Counted from the stretch's first letter, positions 25,576 to 34,953 are shown. The stretch: DNA of 64,000 nt from a bacterium (GCA_024226515.1 JAAELQ010000239.1:62001-126000); one strand, 5' to 3'. Numbers and translations are program-made. Notes: a model not told the origin generated them from the sequence alone.

Positions 25576-28500
25576 TCCTCGCGCGCGACGACGGCCAGCG
25601 GCCGCGCTCCGGGCCAGCCGCGTTGCGAGTCGAGCACGAAGCGCGGCGGTCGCGAGTGCGCGTCGCCGGTGTCGGGACGCTCGACGTCGGGGCCGTAGGG
25701 ATAGGTCGGCATGCCGTGAAACGGCATCGGGCCCACGTGCAGGCTCGCCGCGGAGTTCGGGTCCATGTCCTTGCCGAAGCCGTCGGCGAAGAGGAGGTAG
25801 GTTCGCGTCCAGCCCGTTCGCGGATCCGCGGGGGCGTCGAAGCGCAGCTCGATCTCATCGCCGTTGCGCGTGGTGACGAAGCGATCGTCGATCGAGCCGA
25901 GCAATTCGCCGACGTCGCCGAAGGCGGTGTACGCGCCGACGTGCGCCTTCCATGTGGAGTGCGCGTCGACCCGCGTCGGATCGTACGCGGCCGGGTTGGG
26001 GCCCGGCTGCACGGGGCGCGGGAAGCCGCCGAAGCGCAGGTCCGCGCTCGCCGCCTGCAGCCGCGTGATCCTGTGCGCCGTGTTCTCGCCGCCGACGAGG
26101 ACGCGCGCGCGGTCCCAGTGGATCCGCATGCTGGTCTCGATGCGCACGCGGGCATCGCGCGGATCGACGTGACCGGTCAGGTCGACGGTCATCGTCTTGG
26201 GCAGCCCCGCGGGGAAGCCCATGCGCACGTCGGACGCCGCGAAGCCGCCACGGCCGTCAGCGACGAGCAACCGCGGCGGGACCAGCGAATCGCCGGCCTG
26301 CGCGGCGGCGACGTTGGCCGACGAGTCGGCGTAGTCGATCCAGCCGTCGAGCAACAGCACCACGCGCTCGCGCGGGCGCAGCTCGCCCAGGCCGAGCTCG
26401 ATCGTGTGCAGCGTGGCGTAGCCCTTGTGCGGCAGCGGCTGGAAGCCGCCGACGTAGTCCCCGTCGCGTTCGCTCAGCGCGCGTGCCAGATCGCGACCGT
26501 CCTCGACCGCGCGCGCGAAGCTCACGGGTCGCACGTCGGACGAGACGAACAACCCGTCCGTCTTCCACGGCGGGCCCGGCATCAGCGCCTCGTCCGGGAA
26601 CACCTCGGTGCCCGCGGGATGGTCGACGGCGATCAACTCGACGCGGTCGAACCAGATCACCTCCTCGAGCTGGTTGTTCAGCCGCACGCGCAGTGTGCCG
26701 TCGTCGTCGGGCGTCAGCCCGCCCTCGAGCTTGACGTATTCGTCGGTGTCCGGCGTGTTGAACACACCGGGCTTCTGCTGGTAGCCGACGGCGGCCCCGC
26801 CGAGGAAGTCGGTCTCGAAGCGCCACGCACCGTCGCGCCACGCGTAGAGCAGGGGACAGGACGTGCCCTTGCGGTCGAGCTGCGTCACCTCGCTGACGGC
26901 CCCGGTAGGCTGATTGATCTCGTCTTGCAGCACGCCACCGGGCCACAGCACGCGGACCGATTCGACGTTGTCGCGATTGCCGAGCCCCACGTGCAGGTCG
27001 AGCGGTGTCGTGACCTCGAACTTCTGCCGCAGCGCCGCCGCGAGCACCTCGACCTTGGAGCCGATGCCGTTGCGGTTCTCGCTGACGCCGCGCATCTTGA
27101 GCGAGATCCAGCCGCGCGCGTTGCCGCCGTGGTTGTCGAGCAGCTCGATCTCGTCCACTTCGGGCTTCACGACCAGGTCCAGGTCGCCGTCGCGGTCCGC
27201 GTCGAACGCTGCGATCGGGAAGTGGTTCATGCCGAGCTCGCCCGCCTGCACGTAGGACCACGAGCCCCGGCCGAGGTTGCGGAGCAGATTGCCGTCCTGG
27301 GCGGTTCGCGCGATGTCGAGGAATCCGTCGTTGTCGAAGTCGATCAACGTCAGCCCCCTCCCCGGGCCCTCGGCCAGCATCTCGGGAGGCTGCAATGTTC
27401 CGCGCCGGTTCGTCCACAGCTCAACGCGGTCCGAGCCGGCGAGCACCAGGTCCATGAGGCCGTCCTTGTTCAGGTCGGCGATCTCCCACGTGACGATGTC
27501 GCCTCGGCCGTCGAGGCCGTTCTGCGCGGCCTCCTCGAACGTGCCGTCGCGCTCGTTCGAGAAGACGCGGATGCCTTCGCTACCGCCGACGAGGAGGTCG
27601 ATGTCGCGGTCGTTGTCCAGGTCGGAGAACGCGAGTCGAGGCGTTGCGCCGCCCAGGCTTCCGGGAACGAAACCGTGGTCGGTCGAGGGTGCCATCGAGA
27701 ACTTCCCTTTCGAGTCGTTCGTTCCGATCAGGCAGCCCCACTCGGCGTCGAGGCCGGAAGCCCAGCAGCCGAAGAGGTCGAGGTCGCCGTCGTGATCGCG
27801 GTCGACGAACACCAGGCTCGGGGAGGCGTGACCGGGTACTGGCGCCGCTCCGGCGACGTCCGAGAAGCTCAGGGTGTCGAGCTCGGCCGCGCCGTCGCGC
27901 AGCAGCCCGAGTTGCAACGTGTCTCCCCGACGAACCCACAGCACAAGCTCGACGGTACCGTCGCTGTCGACGTCGCCGGCGGCCACGGCGTGGATCCGCG
28001 ATTCGCCGTCGTACAGCTCGCGTTTGCCACCAGCGGTCAGCGCGGTCAACTGCCCCTCGTCCGAAATCACGAGCGCAGGCTCGTCGGAGGGGCCCAAACG
28101 CGTGAGAGTCCAGCGTGAGGCCCCCGTGAACCGCGCACTCGTCGCACGTTGAAACGTCACGGCGATCGTCTCGGGCGCGGCCAACGCGTCGGCCGGATAA
28201 TCGACGCCCATCGCGTACGGCCCCTGCTCGCCATACTGCGTGCCCACGGCGTCGTCGAGTCCCGAGCGAGCACGGATCTCCTGCGACAGGGCGATCATCT
28301 CCGCCCCCTCGTCCTGTTTGCCGCGCTGCAGAAGGAAGCGGCCGAGGCCGTAGAGGCTCGAGACGTGCGACGGGTTCAGCTTCAGCGCGCGGCGGAACGC
28401 GGCCTCGGCGTCCTCGTCGCGCTCGATGCGCGAGTAGACGACGCCCAGGTTGTACTGCGTCAACAGGTCATCGGGGTCTTGCCGCTCGACGACCTCGAAG

Positions 28501-28874
28501 TGCGCCGCCGCCTCGGGGAAGCGGCCCTCGTTCTTGTCGATCAGGCCGAGGTTGAAGTGCGCCTGCCGGTGAGCCTCGTCGAGCGCCAGAACCTCCTCGA
28601 GCTGCGCGCGCGCCTCCTCGACCCGTCCGTCCTGGATCATCGCCACGGCGATGTTGTTGCGCGGCAGCGGATCGCCCGGGCCGGCCTCGGCCGCGCGGCG
28701 GAACTCGCGCTCGGCGTCGTCCCATTTCTGCTGGCCCAGGTACGCGGTGCCCAGCACGTTGAACGCGATCGCCTCCTCCGACACTCCGTCGGAGTCGGAC
28801 GGCCCGTTGCACCCCGGCGTACAGAGTGCGGCCAGCAGCAGAAGGGGAAGCGGGATCGTGAAGCGTCGGATCAT
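25572..28874 (-). CDS. TPR + FG-GAP/VCBS + ASPIC/UnbV lipoprotein
   Basis: About 1100 residues; an ATG at 28886 is also in frame, with GGAG too close. A lipoprotein signal (LLLLAALCTPGC) is followed by five or so TPRs (about 30-190), a seven-bladed FG-GAP-like propeller with Ca-binding DxDxDG loops (DVDSDGTVEL, DRDHDGDLDLFG, DLDNDRDIDLLVG, DLNKDGLMDLVL, DFDNDGFLDIA, DADRDGDLDLVV), an ASPIC/UnbV module (GNARGWISLKMRGVSENRNGIGSKVEV...VRVLWPGG) and a long C-terminal region. Likely a surface or periplasmic scaffold. The stop overlaps the start of the D-aminoacylase-like gene. Confidence 0.88.
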   Translation of the reverse strand: MIRRFTIPLPLLLLAALCTPGCNGPSDSDGVSEEAIAFNVLGTAYLGQQKWDDAEREFRRAAEAGPGDPLPRNNIAVAMIQDGRVEEARAQLEEVLALDEAHRQAHFNLGLIDKNEGRFPEAAAHFEVVERQDPDDLLTQYNLGVVYSRIERDEDAEAAFRRALKLNPSHVSSLYGLGRFLLQRGKQDEGAEMIALSQEIRARSGLDDAVGTQYGEQGPYAMGVDYPADALAAPETIAVTFQRATSARFTGASRWTLTRLGPSDEPALVISDEGQLTALTAGGKRELYDGESRIHAVAAGDVDSDGTVELVLWVRRGDTLQLGLLRDGAAELDTLSFSDVAGAAPVPGHASPSLVFVDRDHDGDLDLFGCWASGLDAEWGCLIGTNDSKGKFSMAPSTDHGFVPGSLGGATPRLAFSDLDNDRDIDLLVGGSEGIRVFSNERDGTFEEAAQNGLDGRGDIVTWEIADLNKDGLMDLVLAGSDRVELWTNRRGTLQPPEMLAEGPGRGLTLIDFDNDGFLDIARTAQDGNLLRNLGRGSWSYVQAGELGMNHFPIAAFDADRDGDLDLVVKPEVDEIELLDNHGGNARGWISLKMRGVSENRNGIGSKVEVLAAALRQKFEVTTPLDLHVGLGNRDNVESVRVLWPGGVLQDEINQPTGAVSEVTQLDRKGTSCPLLYAWRDGAWRFETDFLGGAAVGYQQKPGVFNTPDTDEYVKLEGGLTPDDDGTLRVRLNNQLEEVIWFDRVELIAVDHPAGTEVFPDEALMPGPPWKTDGLFVSSDVRPVSFARAVEDGRDLARALSERDGDYVGGFQPLPHKGYATLHTIELGLGELRPRERVVLLLDGWIDYADSSANVAAAQAGDSLVPPRLLVADGRGGFAASDVRMGFPAGLPKTMTVDLTGHVDPRDARVRIETSMRIHWDRARVLVGGENTAHRITRLQAASADLRFGGFPRPVQPGPNPAAYDPTRVDAHSTWKAHVGAYTAFGDVGELLGSIDDRFVTTRNGDEIELRFDAPADPRTGWTRTYLLFADGFGKDMDPNSAASLHVGPMPFHGMPTYPYGPDVERPDTGDAHSRPPRFVLDSQRGWPGARPLAVVAREE

Positions 28875-28906
28875 GTCGGAACCCATTCTCCGCAAAAGCG
28901 GCGGTT

Positions 28907-29995
28907 CTAGCCAGCCGATTCGTCGAACCGCGTCAGGCCCTCGACGGCGGACGCGTCGAGCCTGCGCACCAGCGCCAGCACCAGCTTGCGCGTCGCGACG
29001 TAGTCGCGGAACTGCATCAGCCCGACGTGCGAGTGGATGTAGCGCGCCGGGACGCCGAGGACGACGGTCGGCACGCCGCGACCCCAACCGTGGATCGCCT
29101 TGGCGTCGGTGCCGCCGCCGCGGCGGACCGCGAGCTGGACGGCGACGCCCGCCTCCTCTGCGGTCTCCTGCGCCAGGCGCACCAGGCGCCGGTTGGAAAT
29201 CGCCGTCGGGTCGAAGATGCGGATCTGCGGGCCTCCGCCCAGCACGCCCTGCCGCGGCGTCTGCCCGGGCAGGTCGTCGGCCGGCGTGCACTCGAGGACC
29301 ACGGCGACGTCGGGCCGCGAGATCTCGCACGCCGTGGCGGCTCCGCGCACGCCGACTTCTTCCTGCACCGCGCCGACGCCGATGACCGTGTTGGGCTGTT
29401 CGCCGCGTTTCAGCTCGGCGAGCACCTCGCACATCAGGGCGACGCCTAGGCGGTTGTCCAGTGCCTTGCCGGAGAACACGCCCTCGATCGGCATCTCGCG
29501 GAACTCCGAGCACGGCACGATCGGGTCGCCGACGCGAATCCCGAGCGCAGCGATCTCGTCCGCCGTCGACGCGCCGAGGTCGATGTACATCTGTTCGAGC
29601 TCGAGCACCTTCGACTTCTGGTCGGGTCCCAGGAAGTGCGGGGGCGTGCAGCCGATCACACCGGGCACGCTGCCCGCTTCGGTCAGTACGTTCACGCGCT
29701 GGCCGAGCAGCACATGGCCCCACCAGCCGCCGAGTGGGACGAAGGCCAGCCGGCCCTCGCCGGAGATGCTCTGGACCATGAAGCCGACCTCGTCGAGGTG
29801 GCTGTCGAGCACCACGCGCGGGCCGTCGGTCGGACCGGCGACCTCGCAGATGACGCTGCCCAGGCGGTCGTGGCGGATCGACCCCACGTCGCGCAGCTGT
29901 TCCACGACGATGCGCCGCACCGCGTCCTCGGCTCCCGGCGGGCCGGGAGCCTCCGACAGGCGTCGCAGCAGTTCCTTCGAGCTCGTGTCCGACAT
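28907..29995 (-). CDS. M42 family metallo-aminopeptidase
   Basis: 362 residues; GGAGAAG precedes the ATG. Peptidase family M42 signatures include the first metal-binding His in VVLDSHLDEVGFMV, Asp in GKALDNRLGVAL, the catalytic and metal Glu pair in GAVQEEVGVRG, the VVLECTPADD region and a late His in RYIHSHVGLMQ. These cobalt or zinc aminopeptidases and glucanase-like relatives form large tetrahedral cytoplasmic complexes that finish off peptides. No signal peptide. Divergent from PPi-PFK. Confidence 0.9.
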   Translation of the reverse strand: MSDTSSKELLRRLSEAPGPPGAEDAVRRIVVEQLRDVGSIRHDRLGSVICEVAGPTDGPRVVLDSHLDEVGFMVQSISGEGRLAFVPLGGWWGHVLLGQRVNVLTEAGSVPGVIGCTPPHFLGPDQKSKVLELEQMYIDLGASTADEIAALGIRVGDPIVPCSEFREMPIEGVFSGKALDNRLGVALMCEVLAELKRGEQPNTVIGVGAVQEEVGVRGAATACEISRPDVAVVLECTPADDLPGQTPRQGVLGGGPQIRIFDPTAISNRRLVRLAQETAEEAGVAVQLAVRRGGGTDAKAIHGWGRGVPTVVLGVPARYIHSHVGLMQFRDYVATRKLVLALVRRLDASAVEGLTRFDESAG

Positions 29996-30033
29996 GTTTC
30001 TTCTCCGACCGGCCAGCATAGCAAACGAACTCC

Positions 30034-30039
30034 TATAAT
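30034..30039 (+). promoter_or_regulatory. Perfect -10 hexamer upstream of PPi-PFK
   Basis: TATAAT stands 31 bases before the ATG at 30070 in an otherwise GC-rich spacer; no good -35 box is seen at the usual distance, so an activator may be needed. Confidence 0.4.
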
Positions 30040-30069
30040 GACGGGCCACGACCAACGGGAGACAGCACG

Positions 30070-31707
30070 ATGCAGCGCGACGTATCTCCGCTCGAACGGG
30101 CACGCACCGGATACCGGCCACGGCTTCCGCGGGCGCTCGAATCCACGACGGCCACCGGTCTCGAACCGGGCGACCCGACGTCGGCCGTACGCGACGCCGA
30201 GGCCGTGCGCGATCGGTTTCCCCGCACGTTCGGACGGCCGACGCTGCGTGTCGGCCCCGGCGCGACGAGCGGGGCGCGAGCCCTGACCGTCGGCGTCGTG
30301 CTCAGCGGCGGGCAGGCGCCGGGCGGACACAACGTGATCGCCGGACTGTTCGACGCGGTCGCGGCATCCGGCGACGGGGCGCGACTGCACGGGTTTCTCG
30401 GCGGCCCGAAGGGCGTCTTCACCGGCGACGCCGTGGTGCTGGACGCGAAGACGATCGAGCGCTTCCGCAACACGGGCGGCTTCGACATGATCCGCTCGGG
30501 TCGCGACAAGATCGAGACGGCCGAGCAGCTCGCGGCCTGTCGCGAGACCTGTACCCGCCTCGCGCTGGACGGCCTGGTCGTCGTCGGCGGCGACGACTCG
30601 AACACCAACGCCGCCGTGCTGGCCGAGCACTTCGCCGAGCACGACATGGCGACGGCGGTCGTTGGCGTGCCCAAGACGATCGACGGCGACCTCAAGGCGG
30701 GCCCGGTCGAGGCGTCGTTCGGCTTCGATACGGCGACACGGGTCTACGCCGCACTGGTCGGCAACATCTGCCGCGACGCGCGCAGCGCTGCGAAGTACTG
30801 GCACTTCATTCGTCTGATGGGCCGCAGCGCGAGTCACGTCACGCTCGAGGTCGCGCTGCAGACGCGCGCCAACGTGACCCTGATCGGCGAGGAGATCCGC
30901 GAGCAGGGGGCGACGCTGGACGAGATCACGAACCGCGTCGCCGAGGCCGTGCGCCGGCGTTACGCGGCGGGCCGCAGCTACGGTGTGTGCCTCGTGCCCG
31001 AGGGCCTGATCGAGTTCATCCCCGAGATGGGTCGGTTGATCGCCGAGCTGAACGACATCCTCGCCGGCGCAGGGGCGGACGACCCGGCGACCCGGCTCGG
31101 GGCCGAGAGTCGGGCTCTGTTCGAGGGGCTGCCGCCCGCGATCCGCGAGCAGCTGCTGCTCGATCGCGACTCCCATGGCAACGTCCTGGTCAGCCAGATC
31201 GACACCGAGCTGTTGCTGACGGGGAAGGTCGCGCAGAGGCTCGACGAGTGGAAGCGCGCGGGCAAGTTCGACGGCAGCTTCAAGACGCAGAACCACTTCT
31301 TCGGCTACGAGGGGCGTTGCGCGGCGCCGACCGACTTCGACGCCGATTACACCTATGGCCTCGGCCGTTTCGCCGCGGCGCTGATCGCGGGAGGTCACTC
31401 GGGCTACATGTCCGCACTCTCGGGGCTCGCGGCCGATTCCGCGGACTGGACGCCGGTCGGCGTTCCGCTGACCTCGTTGATGCAGATCGAGACGCGCAAG
31501 GGCAAGCAGGTTCCGGTGATCGCGAAGGCGCTGGTGCGCACCGACGCCGAACCGTTCTCCACGTTCGCCGCGGCACGCGAGCGCTGGGCGCTCGAGGACG
31601 AGTACCTCTACCCGGGCGCGATCCAGTACTTCGGGCCCGACGAGGTGCGCGGTGCGCGCACGCGCACGCTGCAGCTCGAGTCGGGGGTCCGCGGGGGCGG
31701 TTCGTGA
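30070..31707 (+). CDS. pfp: Pyrophosphate-dependent 6-phosphofructokinase
   Basis: 545 residues with GGGAG before the ATG. The long PFK form: GGQAPGGHN (80-88), GGDDSN (173-178) and PKTIDGD (201-207). The Asp in GGDD, in place of the Gly of ATP-dependent enzymes, is the accepted mark of pyrophosphate use. It interconverts fructose 6-phosphate and fructose 1,6-bisphosphate with PPi/Pi, reversibly, in glycolysis and gluconeogenesis. Length and C-terminal part match the eukaryote-like/spirochaete long PFP class. First gene of a unit with SUI1 and a DJ-1-like lipoprotein. Confidence 0.93.
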   Translation: MQRDVSPLERARTGYRPRLPRALESTTATGLEPGDPTSAVRDAEAVRDRFPRTFGRPTLRVGPGATSGARALTVGVVLSGGQAPGGHNVIAGLFDAVAASGDGARLHGFLGGPKGVFTGDAVVLDAKTIERFRNTGGFDMIRSGRDKIETAEQLAACRETCTRLALDGLVVVGGDDSNTNAAVLAEHFAEHDMATAVVGVPKTIDGDLKAGPVEASFGFDTATRVYAALVGNICRDARSAAKYWHFIRLMGRSASHVTLEVALQTRANVTLIGEEIREQGATLDEITNRVAEAVRRRYAAGRSYGVCLVPEGLIEFIPEMGRLIAELNDILAGAGADDPATRLGAESRALFEGLPPAIREQLLLDRDSHGNVLVSQIDTELLLTGKVAQRLDEWKRAGKFDGSFKTQNHFFGYEGRCAAPTDFDADYTYGLGRFAAALIAGGHSGYMSALSGLAADSADWTPVGVPLTSLMQIETRKGKQVPVIAKALVRTDAEPFSTFAAARERWALEDEYLYPGAIQYFGPDEVRGARTRTLQLESGVRGGGS

Positions 31708-32069
31708 CCGCTCGGCTCGTCTACTCCTCGGGCGACGGCGGGGATCGTCGCGGGAGCGGTGCGGGCGATCGCGGCGAGCCGCGCACCGTTTGCCCGCCCG
31801 GCGAGCACGCGGTGCGCGTGCGCCGCGAACGCTCCGGTCGCAAGGGGAAGACGGTCACCCTGGTCGGGCCGCTGTTTCTCACGCGCCACGAGGCGACGAA
31901 GATGACCAAGGAGCTGAAGCGCCGCTGCGGCAGCGGCGGCAAGTTGGGGGTTGCGGCCGGGCGCGATGGCCGGGCCGTGTTCGAGATCGAGCTGCAGGGC
32001 GATCACGTCGAGACGATGCTGATCGAACTGGAACGCCGGGGGTTCCCCGCCAAGCAGTCCGGAGGCTAG
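31704..32069 (+). CDS. SUI1/eIF1-like translation factor (YciH)
   Basis: 121 residues; the GTG overlaps the PPi-PFK stop as GTGA. The first 45 residues are low-complexity and glycine/arginine-rich, then the SUI1 core: VRRERSGRKGKTVTLVGPLF...KELKRRCGSGGKLG...EIELQGDHVETMLIELERRGF. The loop RSGRKGKTVT and the GSGG turn are the recognisable eIF1 features. Bacterial homologues bind the small ribosomal subunit and affect start-site fidelity, although their physiological role is unsettled. Confidence 0.9.
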   Translation: MTARLVYSSGDGGDRRGSGAGDRGEPRTVCPPGEHAVRVRRERSGRKGKTVTLVGPLFLTRHEATKMTKELKRRCGSGGKLGVAAGRDGRAVFEIELQGDHVETMLIELERRGFPAKQSGG

Positions 32070-32071
32070 GT

Positions 32072-32848
32072 ATGACACGCAAGCTGTTGAACGCCGTGTC
32101 CTGCGCGGTCGTCGTCCTGCTCGTTCTCGGCGGCGGCTGTCGCTCCTCGTGCGGAGTCGACTCCGCGGCGGCGCCGCCGTGGGATCGTGTTCCCGCGCCG
32201 GCCGATCTGCCGCGCGACCGTCCGTTGAACGTCGGCTTCCTGATCGTCGACGGCGTGTACAACACCGAGTTGACCGCGCCGTACGACATCTTCCACCACA
32301 CCGTGTTCCACACGAAGCCCGAGCCGGGGATGCACGTCTTCACGGTGTCGCCCGACGGCGAACCGGTGACCACGTTCGAGGGACTGGTGCTGCAGCCGCA
32401 CCACGCTTTCGCCGACGTGCCGGAGATCGACGTGCTGGTCGTCCCCTCGGCCGAGCACAGCATGGACATCGATCTCGAGAACCGGGAGATGATGGACTGG
32501 GTGCGCGACGTGGGCGGCCGGGCGCGGTTCGTCGTGTCGCTGTGCGACGGCGCGTTCGTACTGGCCGCGGCCGGTTTGCTCGAGGGACACGCCTGCACGA
32601 CGTTCCCCGGCGATCAGGATGCCTTCGCCGAGAAGTTCCCGTCGCTCGACCTGCAGCGCGGCGTCAGCTTCGTGCACGACGGGCGCATGCTGACCTCACA
32701 GGGCGGCGCGAAGAGCTTCGACCCGGCGATGTACCTCGTCGATCACCTGTGGGGCGAGGACGTCGCCAAACGAGTGGGGCGGGGGATGGTGATCGCGTGG
32801 CCGCCGACCGCAGCCACGATGCCGGCGAAGGTCGTGGCGTCAGACTAG
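32072..32848 (+). CDS. DJ-1/PfpI (GATase1-like) lipoprotein
   Basis: 258 residues with GGAGG upstream, two bases after the SUI1 stop. Lipoprotein signal LVLGGGC (about residue 23). The mature part is a class I glutamine amidotransferase-like domain: RPLNVGFLIVDGVYNTELTAPYDIF at the start and the nucleophile elbow VVSLCDGAFVLAAAGLL carrying the conserved Cys, then LDLQRGVSFVHDGRMLTSQGGAKSFD. It resembles the GATase1 domain of AraC-type GlxA regulators, but here it is exported and has no HTH. Substrate unknown. Confidence 0.8.
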   Translation: MTRKLLNAVSCAVVVLLVLGGGCRSSCGVDSAAAPPWDRVPAPADLPRDRPLNVGFLIVDGVYNTELTAPYDIFHHTVFHTKPEPGMHVFTVSPDGEPVTTFEGLVLQPHHAFADVPEIDVLVVPSAEHSMDIDLENREMMDWVRDVGGRARFVVSLCDGAFVLAAAGLLEGHACTTFPGDQDAFAEKFPSLDLQRGVSFVHDGRMLTSQGGAKSFDPAMYLVDHLWGEDVAKRVGRGMVIAWPPTAATMPAKVVASD

Positions 32849-32855
32849 CGGCGGA

Positions 32856-33152
32856 CTAGCGTCGAGAGGGCTTGTCCGCTTTGCCGACGCGCAGCGCCAG
32901 GTCGCGGCCCCGCTCGTCGCGCTCGAAGCGGACGCGTAGCTTCATGCCCTTCGCGGGCCGGATCAGGAACGCCGTGTCGGCGTCGAAGGCGAAGCGCCGC
33001 AGCGCTCCGTCGGCCGTCTCGAGCGTCAGCGTCTTCGCCGACTCGTCGAACGCCGTCACGCGTCCGACGACCGGCTCACCGCGCAGTTCGGCCGCCGAGG
33101 CGCCGCACACCAGGGCGGCGACGAGTAGTGCGGTGACGACGGTTCGCAGCAT
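32856..33152 (-). CDS. Small secreted protein, OB/SH3-like
   Basis: 98 residues; a GGAGG box selects the ATG at 33152 over one at 33170. A signal peptide (to SAA, about residue 20) precedes about 75 residues of strand-forming sequence VVGRVTAFDESAKTLTLETADG...FAFDADTAFLIRPAKGMKLRVRFERD, the pattern of small beta-barrels seen in DUF5666-like periplasmic proteins. Function not known. Confidence 0.6.
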   Translation of the reverse strand: MLRTVVTALLVAALVCGASAAELRGEPVVGRVTAFDESAKTLTLETADGALRRFAFDADTAFLIRPAKGMKLRVRFERDERGRDLALRVGKADKPSRR

Positions 33153-33166
33153 CGGTTTCCTCCGCA

Positions 33167-34048
33167 TCACGGAACGTCCACGGTCGCCACGAATGTGAGG
33201 TCGCCCACGCCGTTGTTTCCGGGCCCCGGCAGTGTGCCCTCGTAGATCCGGGGCTCGCCCTCGTCGAGCGTGACCGTCACGGTGTAGTCCACGGACTCCT
33301 CACCGCAACTGTCCCACAGGTTGACGTAGACCTGGTGCTGCCCGCTGGGGGCACCGACAAGATCGGTCCAGGTCACGTTCTCGTTGTTGATGCTGTCGAT
33401 CGCGCAGTTGGGATTCGAATCCAGGTCCAGCTCGCCGAGTGTCGCGGACAGCGTGTTGCCGTAGAACAGCTCTTCCCCGCTGGGCTCGAAGACGTGCAGG
33501 TCGAGGTCGGCGTCGCTGCCGTCCGGGTCGCCCGGCTCGGGCGAGACCCACGACACGCTGATCTGCAGCGCGCCCGTCCCGACCCCGAGGATGCTGACGG
33601 TCTGCGAGGTCGCCGCGCCGAACTCGCCCGACTCGCCCGCGACCGCGTAGCGCAACTCCAGGTCGGCCGCGGGAGCATCTTGCCCGAAGGTCAGCGTCGA
33701 GCGCACGACCGCCGAGTGTTTTGCAGCCGGAATGCTGAGATCCCACCAGCCCTCGACGCCCGGCACGCAGAGGCTCATCCGCGTCATCGTCTCGGCGGCG
33801 GAGAGCGTCATGAGGCTGCTGCCGCCGGTGATCGCCGTGGAATTGCCCTCGACGCCGACTGCGGGGCCGCTGCCCGAGACGGGAGGCTCGCCAGGGCGGT
33901 AGGTCGCGGAGATGCCGTCGGTCGATACCGCACGGACCAGGGCGCGCACGTCCTCGACGCCGTCGTCCTGCCGCGTCATGTCGTCGCTGCTGCACGCGGC
34001 CGGGATGACCACCAGCAACACGATCAGGAGTGCACGCCGCAATCGCAT
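33167..34048 (-). CDS. DUF2135 (YfaP-like) lipoprotein
   Basis: 293 residues. Lipobox in VVIPAACSSD. The N-terminal half has strand-rich sequence with the phrase ITGGSSLMTLSAAET; the C-terminal half, VSWVSPEPGDPDGSDADLDLHVFEPSGEELFYGN...LDLDSNPNC...GQHQVYVNLWDSCGEESVDYTVTVT, is a clear DUF2135 domain (acidic Asp-rich loop suited to calcium binding). Likely outer-envelope. Co-directional with the small secreted protein and followed upstream by the outer-membrane barrel gene. Confidence 0.8.
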   Translation of the reverse strand: MRLRRALLIVLLVVIPAACSSDDMTRQDDGVEDVRALVRAVSTDGISATYRPGEPPVSGSGPAVGVEGNSTAITGGSSLMTLSAAETMTRMSLCVPGVEGWWDLSIPAAKHSAVVRSTLTFGQDAPAADLELRYAVAGESGEFGAATSQTVSILGVGTGALQISVSWVSPEPGDPDGSDADLDLHVFEPSGEELFYGNTLSATLGELDLDSNPNCAIDSINNENVTWTDLVGAPSGQHQVYVNLWDSCGEESVDYTVTVTLDEGEPRIYEGTLPGPGNNGVGDLTFVATVDVP

Positions 34049-34097
34049 TCTCGCCCGTTCTGCCGCCGGTCGATCCGGCCGGCGGTGCCTGCGCTCG

Positions 34098-34778
34098 TTA
34101 GAAGCGGTACCCGATCGAGATCGGAATTGTCTCGATCGCCTCGTTGTTCAACTCGACCGCCTGGTACTTGGCCTCGATGAAGAGCTGCGAGCCGTTCGAG
34201 CCCACCTCGAAGGCGACGCCGATGCCGGCGCTCCAGGTGAAGTCGGTCGCGTCTTCCGAGGCGACGATGACGCTGCCCTCGCCGATGCCGCCGGGAATGC
34301 ACCACCACCACCACGGGTCGCAGATCGGTGGGTAGTAGACGAGTTGGTCTTCCGTGACCTTGGCGTCCCAGTAGGTCAGCCCCACGCCGCCGGTCAGGTA
34401 CAGCGGTCCGTTGCCCGGCGACCACACCGCCTCGGCCATCACCGAGAACGTGTCCACCTCGGCGTTGTCGATCGAGCCCATTCCCTTCGGGATCTGGTCG
34501 TTGAGGTCGCGCAAGATGCTGTTCTGGACGTCGTGGTTGGCCCACTCCAGCTCGAGGTTGATGCCGATCGGCCACTCTTCCGGCTGGTACAGCGCCCCGC
34601 CGGTGAGGCCCACGTCGTCGTCGAAGACGTCGCCAAACCGTCCCTCGGCCAGCGCGTAGTCCAGGCTGAAGTAGCCGAACCAGCTCTTCCAGCTCTTGTC
34701 CGGCCGCCCGCCGGCCCACGCCGAGCCACAGAGCATCAAGATCAACAGGACGACGATCGTGGTACGCGTTCGATTCAT
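34098..34778 (-). CDS. Outer-membrane beta-barrel protein (OmpW-like)
   Basis: 226 residues from an ATG with AGGGAG upstream. Signal peptide ends at SAWAGG. Alternating amphipathic strands with aromatic girdles (WFGYFSLDYALAEGRFGDVF, GGVGLTYWDAKV, SAGIGVAFEVG, IFIEAKYQAVEL-like) and a C-terminal phenylalanine (ISIGYRF), the mark recognised by the BAM complex. Size suits an eight-stranded barrel. A WWWW run in the middle is unusual. Substrate or partner unknown. Confidence 0.75.
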   Translation of the reverse strand: MNRTRTTIVVLLILMLCGSAWAGGRPDKSWKSWFGYFSLDYALAEGRFGDVFDDDVGLTGGALYQPEEWPIGINLELEWANHDVQNSILRDLNDQIPKGMGSIDNAEVDTFSVMAEAVWSPGNGPLYLTGGVGLTYWDAKVTEDQLVYYPPICDPWWWWCIPGGIGEGSVIVASEDATDFTWSAGIGVAFEVGSNGSQLFIEAKYQAVELNNEAIETIPISIGYRF

Positions 34779-34953
34779 GGAAATCACTCCCTTTGTCGCC
34801 TCGCGGGCAGACGCTCATGGTCTCACTCCCCCGGGACCCACGCAAGCCGACCGAGCCCGAATGCGACCGCGGACGAAGCGTACGCGGAGAAATCCCCGCA
34901 ACGCGTTGACCCGGATCGATCTTCGCAGGATATTCACGCCGCTGGAGGCAGGT

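Noticed and set aside
21984..28118. Long antisense frames of 600-850 codons over the kinase, aminoacylase and FG-GAP genes
   Set aside because: All are opposite to genes with clear domains and show shadow composition.
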